DNA of 64,000 nucleotides from Spirosoma endbachense (GTDB taxonomy: Bacteria > Bacteroidota > Bacteroidia > Cytophagales > Spirosomataceae). The notes under the pieces are model-generated. The model ran no database searches, was not told the DNA's origin, and saw only the letters and a program-made list of their open reading frames with translations. Made by a program: the position numbers and the translations under genes. Positions 59,671 to 64,000 of the stretch are shown here, one piece after another (positions within the stretch are counted from its first letter, which is position 1; each line of letters opens with the position of its first letter). The DNA is taken from contig NZ_CP045997.1 in NCBI RefSeq assembly GCF_010233585.1, forward strand, positions 8,640,682-8,704,681, written 5' to 3'.

Positions 59671-62600
59671 ATGCGCTGGCTATTCTTCATTTTTATTGCT
59701 CTATTGCAACCCAGCCTGGCACAACAACCATTTGCAATTCGCCACCTGACCACTATTGACGGATTATCACAAGGATCGTGTTTCTACATTCGTAAAGATT
59801 CGCGCGGATTTGTGTGGATCAGTAGCCAAAATGGCCTGAATCGCTTTGATGGTACACAATTCACCGTCTATCGATTCAACGACCGGGATTCAACAACGAT
59901 TGGTAAAGGAGAGGTTCGAGGGATTGTAGAAACGCCCTCCGGCGATCTTTGGGTTGGTACCGAAGAATGCCTGAATCAGTATGTCCGCCGAACCAATACC
60001 TTCCAGCGAATATACGCTACCGACCGGCAAGGCAAACGCCTTCCAGCGCTTCAGGAGCCTTTTTTTGCCGATGATTCAACGGTTTGGTATGCCAGCAACC
60101 GAGAGGGTATTATGAAGCTGAATTACCGAACCGGGCGAAAAACGAACATTAATCCGTCCGTAAAACCAAAATTCAGTATTACTACCGAGTGGATCGAACA
60201 TCAGGTTGATCAACAGGCGCTTATCTACCTGTTGCCAATGGGGTTTGCCCGTTATAACTACCAAACGCACCAACTTACTACGTTTCTGACAGGTCAGCCA
60301 ACCGACCAACCTATACGTAACGTGGCGGCTGGCGAGCACCGCCCCGAACGCTTACTTCAGTCCATTCATCATTGCCATGTCCGAGGGCCACATTATGGTC
60401 ATTACTGCCTGGCCGGACCACAGGGCATTTTTGAGTTCGATGCCAGCCTGACGAAACTGATTCGTCATCATCCACTACGGTTGGGTATTTCTCAATATCG
60501 CCTGGTTAGTATGGACGAAGATGCGCAGGGACGCTGGTGGATAGGAGCTGAAGGGTCAGGTGTATGGCTTTATGATCCGGATAAGATGACCTTACTGCGC
60601 GAAATAACACCGGGCGCGACAAAGGCTAATTCACTATTAACCAACCAGATTGCCGATGTTTATGTCGATGATCTGGGATTGGTCTGGACAAACGGCGATC
60701 CGTTTGGCGTCGATGTGATTTTCCCGAATGCCTACACGATCGAAACACTACCGGATAATCCTGCCGACATTACCGATCTCAACAATCACCCCATCAGAGG
60801 TCTGTGCGAAGATGAGCATGGCGGTATCTGGATAGGAACGACCGATGGTGGTATCCGTTACTATTCCCCTACGACGGGCTCAATGAAAGCTTACTCAGCC
60901 GAACAGGGTGTCACAACGGAGGGAAATGTCCGGCAAATTATTCGAACGCTAAACGGACAATTTCTAGTGGTTAATTTACAGGGAATCCTTCGCTACGATC
61001 CTAAACTGGATCGATTTATCCAGGTACCAAATCCGTTGTGTGATGAACCTGACTGCCGCTTTGCCAGAGGGCTTCTGGAACTACCCGATGGCCGCTTTGT
61101 CATGGCTACTTACGGAGGTTTGTACTTGTTAAGTCCTGATCTTAAACCAATAAGCCGGATTGATCCTGAAGGCACCTACTTCGGCTCCTTGTATTTTGAT
61201 CCGGTAACGAACCTGCTATATACGGGTCGGCGCGATCAGGATCTTATTGTTTACCGATACCAGCAGGGCAAGTTCACGGAGGACTATGTAACCCTGCCTG
61301 GCCACAACATCATGGCGATTTACCGGGATTCAATCCGCCATTGTTTATGGCTTGGCACTGATCGCGGCCTGGTTCGTTTCGACCCAGCCACCCGGAAAGC
61401 AATTCATACGTATACCGTTCGGGAAGGATTACCCGACGATGTCATTTACTGTTTGCTACCAGACCGAAAAGGGCGTTTCTGGTTAAGTACGAACAATGGA
61501 CTGGCCAAGTTTTTTCCAGATGAAGGGAAAGCCAGTTCGGTAGTGTCTACGAAAGGTCGGGAATATAATAGTCATGCGGCCATGATCAGCACAGACGGGA
61601 CTTTCTATTTTGGTGGCGTACATGGGCTGGATCACTTTATCCCGGATCAGTTAGAGATTTATAAAGCCAAGGTGCCGGTACGGATTGTAAGCTTTCAGGT
61701 CAATGATCAACCTTTTAAGTCCGACGGATTCGTTGGTGAAACGGGCACTGTAAATTTAACCCACCAGCAAAACACATTTTCGATTGGCCTCGCAGCATTA
61801 GATTATTTCAGCCGGGGCAAAAATCAGTTTTTCTACCATTTATCTGGTATTGACCGGGATTGGGTTCCGCTTTCCAATGCCAATCAGGTTCGCTACGCCG
61901 AGCTTTCACCCGGCAATTATGTGTTTCATGTTCGGGCGATGGATGCTCGCGGCCAACTGACTCCTATTACGAAACTACAGATAACGATTCAGCCACCCTT
62001 CTGGCAACAATGGTGGTTCTGGCTTCTGAGTTTATTACTGATTGCTTCGTTCATTGCCTTTTTGATAATTAGTTATAACCGGCAGAAACTCGCCAGACAA
62101 CGGCGATTACTCACTAATACACTGGCCACTCAGGAGGAAGAACGTCGGCGTATTGCCCGAGACCTGCACGATGACGTGGGAAATACACTAGCCGCGATTA
62201 AAGGTATATTAGGAATAGCCCAGGAACGACTCACGGTAGCCACTGAAATGCCTGAAGTGGCACGCGCATACGGCCTGCTTGACAAAGCCAGTAACGACCT
62301 CCGGACCATCACCCATGATCTGATGCCCATTGAGTTCGAGAAATATGCTTTACCCGATGTTGTATCACAGCTTGTAGATCGGGCCAATCGCTCCTCTAAA
62401 ACCGATTTTGAGTTTATTCTCTTTGGCGATGTTCGTCGGTTAAAACCCGAGCGCGAATTGGTTGCCTACCGAATCATTGCCGAGCTGGTTCAAAATGCGC
62501 TTAAGCACGGTGGGCCTGGATTAGCAATCGTGCAATTAGGCTATCATACCCGCCAATTAAGTCTACTTGTAGAAACTCCATTGGATAATAAACAATTGAA

Positions 62601-62757
62601 CGTAGTTTTTTCTGATCAAATGACTACAGGAATTGGGCAAAAAAACATAACTTATCGGGCAGAATACCTGCATGCCGTATTAACTACGGATAGCAACGCT
62701 CAGAGTTATACCGTCATGCTCGACATTCCTTATGACGCAGTCGGACAACATCATTAG
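59671..62757 (+). CDS. Two-component-propeller sensor histidine kinase (HisKA_3 type)
   Basis: About 1028 residues from the ATG at 59671; a TTG six bases upstream is the alternative. After a signal peptide (MRWLFFIFIALLQPSLAQQ), repeats such as IRKDSRGFVWISSQNGLNRFDG, VGTEECLNQYVRR and IWIGTTDGGIRYY build two seven-bladed propellers. A Y_Y_Y domain (about 680-770, YAELSPGNYVFHVRAMD) precedes one membrane helix (about 778-803). The cytoplasmic part has EEERRRIARDLHDDVGNTLA with the phospho-accepting His833, then N-box ELVQNALKHGG (about 936). The G1 box is not the usual DxGxG (LLVETPLDN) although G2 GIGQKN is kept. The response-regulator gene overlaps its 3' end by 26 bases. It likely senses a glycan breakdown product. 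Confidence 0.92.
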   Translation: MRWLFFIFIALLQPSLAQQPFAIRHLTTIDGLSQGSCFYIRKDSRGFVWISSQNGLNRFDGTQFTVYRFNDRDSTTIGKGEVRGIVETPSGDLWVGTEECLNQYVRRTNTFQRIYATDRQGKRLPALQEPFFADDSTVWYASNREGIMKLNYRTGRKTNINPSVKPKFSITTEWIEHQVDQQALIYLLPMGFARYNYQTHQLTTFLTGQPTDQPIRNVAAGEHRPERLLQSIHHCHVRGPHYGHYCLAGPQGIFEFDASLTKLIRHHPLRLGISQYRLVSMDEDAQGRWWIGAEGSGVWLYDPDKMTLLREITPGATKANSLLTNQIADVYVDDLGLVWTNGDPFGVDVIFPNAYTIETLPDNPADITDLNNHPIRGLCEDEHGGIWIGTTDGGIRYYSPTTGSMKAYSAEQGVTTEGNVRQIIRTLNGQFLVVNLQGILRYDPKLDRFIQVPNPLCDEPDCRFARGLLELPDGRFVMATYGGLYLLSPDLKPISRIDPEGTYFGSLYFDPVTNLLYTGRRDQDLIVYRYQQGKFTEDYVTLPGHNIMAIYRDSIRHCLWLGTDRGLVRFDPATRKAIHTYTVREGLPDDVIYCLLPDRKGRFWLSTNNGLAKFFPDEGKASSVVSTKGREYNSHAAMISTDGTFYFGGVHGLDHFIPDQLEIYKAKVPVRIVSFQVNDQPFKSDGFVGETGTVNLTHQQNTFSIGLAALDYFSRGKNQFFYHLSGIDRDWVPLSNANQVRYAELSPGNYVFHVRAMDARGQLTPITKLQITIQPPFWQQWWFWLLSLLLIASFIAFLIISYNRQKLARQRRLLTNTLATQEEERRRIARDLHDDVGNTLAAIKGILGIAQERLTVATEMPEVARAYGLLDKASNDLRTITHDLMPIEFEKYALPDVVSQLVDRANRSSKTDFEFILFGDVRRLKPERELVAYRIIAELVQNALKHGGPGLAIVQLGYHTRQLSLLVETPLDNKQLNVVFSDQMTTGIGQKNITYRAEYLHAVLTTDSNAQSYTVMLDIPYDAVGQHH

Positions 62758-63376
62758 TATTTTAATTATTGATGACCATCGTCTGTTCAACGATGGACTG
62801 AGCCTGATGCTTGCCGATGTTCCTGACCTACTTATTGCAGGCCAGGTCTACCACAGCCGCGAAGCCACAGAACAGGTAGTCAAACTTCAGCCTGATGTTC
62901 TGATCATCGATTTTAATATGCCCGAAATTGACGGCCTTGAACTCACACGCCGACTGACAGTTGAACTGGGTACTCAACGAATTTTGATCGTGAGTATGTA
63001 TGGCGAGAATCGGTATATTGAAGATTTTCGAAAAGCCGGAGCATCAGGGTATATGCTAAAAACATCCAGCAAAGATGAGTTGCTAACGGCTATCAGGTCG
63101 GTGGCGCAGGGGTTAATGTATTTCGATCCCAAACTTGCTGACAAGAAACAATTTAGCAACCACGCTGATGACGTTTTTCTGAAAAAATACAAACTATCTC
63201 CCCGTGAGGTTGAAATTATCAGGTATATAAAAGCCGGATTGAGCAGCCCTCAGATAGCGGATAAGATACACCTCAGCCAGCACACCGTTGATACCCATCG
63301 GAAGAACATTCACGCTAAACTTGGCATCAATACGATAGCCGATTTAGTACGATTCGCTGTTGAAACTGGACTATAG
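62732..63376 (+). CDS. NarL/FixJ-type response regulator
   Basis: A 214-residue regulator. Receiver domain: ISILIIDDHRLFNDGLSLML, phosphorylated Asp60 in LIIDFNMPEIDG, and GYMLKTSSKDELL with the conserved Lys. LuxR-type helix-turn-helix at about residues 148-205: LSPREVEIIRYIKAGLSSPQ and LSQHTVDTHRKNIHAKLG. Its start lies 26 bases inside the kinase gene, so they are coupled and cognate. It may control the adjoining SusC/SusD genes, which begin to the right on the opposite strand. A terminator hairpin follows. Confidence 0.96.
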   Translation: MTQSDNIISILIIDDHRLFNDGLSLMLADVPDLLIAGQVYHSREATEQVVKLQPDVLIIDFNMPEIDGLELTRRLTVELGTQRILIVSMYGENRYIEDFRKAGASGYMLKTSSKDELLTAIRSVAQGLMYFDPKLADKKQFSNHADDVFLKKYKLSPREVEIIRYIKAGLSSPQIADKIHLSQHTVDTHRKNIHAKLGINTIADLVRFAVETGL

Positions 63377-63483
63377 TCTACTCGGTCTATAAATATACCC
63401 GAATCCGGGTATTGCCCTCTCAATTAGGCTAAAGTAGCTTTGTTAAAATTCTATCCACATTGTTGGTGACCACCTGACGCATC

Positions 63484-63514
63484 GGTCGTCTCGCTCATAC
63501 GGGACGACCTTTTT
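63484..63514 (+). terminator. Terminator after the response regulator
   Basis: GGTCGTCTCG (63484-63493), loop CTCATA, CGGGACGACC (63500-63509), one G-T pair, then T5 (63510-63514). 108 bases after the stop. Confidence 0.8.
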
Positions 63515-63599
63515 GTTTATTTACTTTCTGTCGGCTCCTACTTTCCCCTTGGCATCGGCATGACTCAGTACATTGGCAAGGATACTGTATATCAAATAA

Positions 63600-63647
63600 T
63601 GATTTCAGGACCGTTACTGATTTAAATCAGTAACGGTCCTGAAATCA
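63600..63647. terminator. Perfect 48-bp palindrome next to the SusD 3' end
   Basis: Two perfect 24-base halves (63600-63623, 63624-63647) centred on ATTTAAAT, starting TGATTTCAGGACCG. It lies 13 bases past the SusD stop codon on the - strand. A terminator is likely; the foot TTTCAGGAC matches other hairpins in the window. Confidence 0.7.
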
Positions 63648-63660
63648 GCATCCTACTGGA

Positions 63661-64000
63661 TCAATAGCCCTTATTTTGCTGCAATTTGGTATTGTTTCTG
63701 ATTTCGGCCGTAGGAATAGGAAACAACAATTCTCTCTCTTTGAGAACAGGCCCATATGAAAACTTGTGCCCAACAAAATCATCAAATGTTCGGGTGGACT
63801 CATTGAAGGCCTTACGAAGCCTGGCCATGTCAAACCAGGTTTTATTCTCGAAGCTCAGTTCGTACCAACGCTCCCGCCAGATCGATTCCCGGAGCTGCTC
63901 TTTCGTTAAGCCGGCCAGATCAGGTAATTTCGCCCTTCGCCGAATCTTGTTAACGGCCTCGTAGGCAGCCGTGGTGGGACCAGACACTTCATTGGCCGCT
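63661..64000 (-). CDS. SusD/RagB family lipoprotein (C-terminal part; cut by window end)
   Basis: The frame is open from the window edge to a stop at 63661, giving about 113 C-terminal residues of a SusD protein. The pattern NEVSGPTTAAYEAVNKIRRR, then WRERWYELSFENKTWFDMAR and a final ERELLFPIPTAEIRNNTKLQ, is the standard SusD end. The remaining N-terminal part and its SusC partner should lie to the right of the window. The preceding kinase/regulator pair probably controls it. The substrate is unknown. Confidence 0.95.
   Translation of the reverse strand, partial: AANEVSGPTTAAYEAVNKIRRRAKLPDLAGLTKEQLRESIWRERWYELSFENKTWFDMARLRKAFNESTRTFDDFVGHKFSYGPVLKERELLFPIPTAEIRNNTKLQQNKGY

Overview
The window looks like chromosome of a Bacteroidota bacterium, most likely a Cytophagales member close to Spirosoma. 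The support is SusD/RagB lipoproteins, DUF5018/DUF4466-type lipoproteins, a periplasmic-propeller histidine kinase, LytTR and HxlR regulators, promoters of the TTTG / TAnnTTTG type and few Shine-Dalgarno sequences. No tRNA, rRNA, CRISPR array, transposase or phage gene was seen. Both window ends cut through SusD-like genes.

Region 1 (1-27.5 kb) is dominated by uronate-polymer and pectin use. On the + strand lie the 3' part of a SusD gene, two small surface lipoproteins, an alginate-lyase-family protein and a heparinase II/III-family protein. On the - strand lie a PL10 pectate lyase, a CE8 pectinesterase and a CE12 acetylesterase. After a DoxX/HxlR pair comes a full galacturonate route on the - strand: uxaB, uxaA, uxaC, kdgK, eda and an ExuT-type transporter, followed by class I fructose-1,6-bisphosphatase. 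A LacI-type regulator, then GH28 polygalacturonase plus GH105 unsaturated-uronyl hydrolase, complete the set. Three copies of one 18-bp dyad (AACGTT-N-CCGG-N-AACGTT) lie in front of pelA, uxaB and the GH28 gene, all in the same orientation. They define a plausible LacI regulon covering depolymerisation and catabolism. A GMC oxidoreductase with its gluconate-dehydrogenase subunit-3-like partner follows.

Region 2 (27.9-31.2 kb) holds malate:quinone oxidoreductase, a membrane LytTR regulator and a divergent multi-pass membrane protein.

Region 3 (about 31.2-41.1 kb) is visibly AT-rich compared with both flanks. It holds two glycosyltransferases (+) facing a tight seven-gene - strand operon: a winged-helix/nucleotidyltransferase protein, two B12-domain radical SAM enzymes and four SAM methyltransferases. 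I do not recognise this combination as a known pathway. It is the best candidate for an undescribed biosynthetic system and probably was acquired horizontally.

Region 4 (41.2-52.5 kb) has a marR-tolC-emrA-emrB efflux operon, a GH3 glycosidase, two small orphan genes and a large cell-envelope protein. Region 5 (53-59.4 kb) is a - strand run of HpaI-type aldolase, HyuA, HyuB, a methyltransferase and a small unknown protein. Region 6 (59.7-64 kb) is a hybrid-length propeller histidine kinase overlapping a NarL-type response regulator, then the C-terminal part of another SusD gene.

Long, often perfect hairpins sit in many intergenic spaces. Several are clear terminators; others lie inside operons or share sequence at their bases. 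All family assignments are from reading the proteins by eye; no database search was run.
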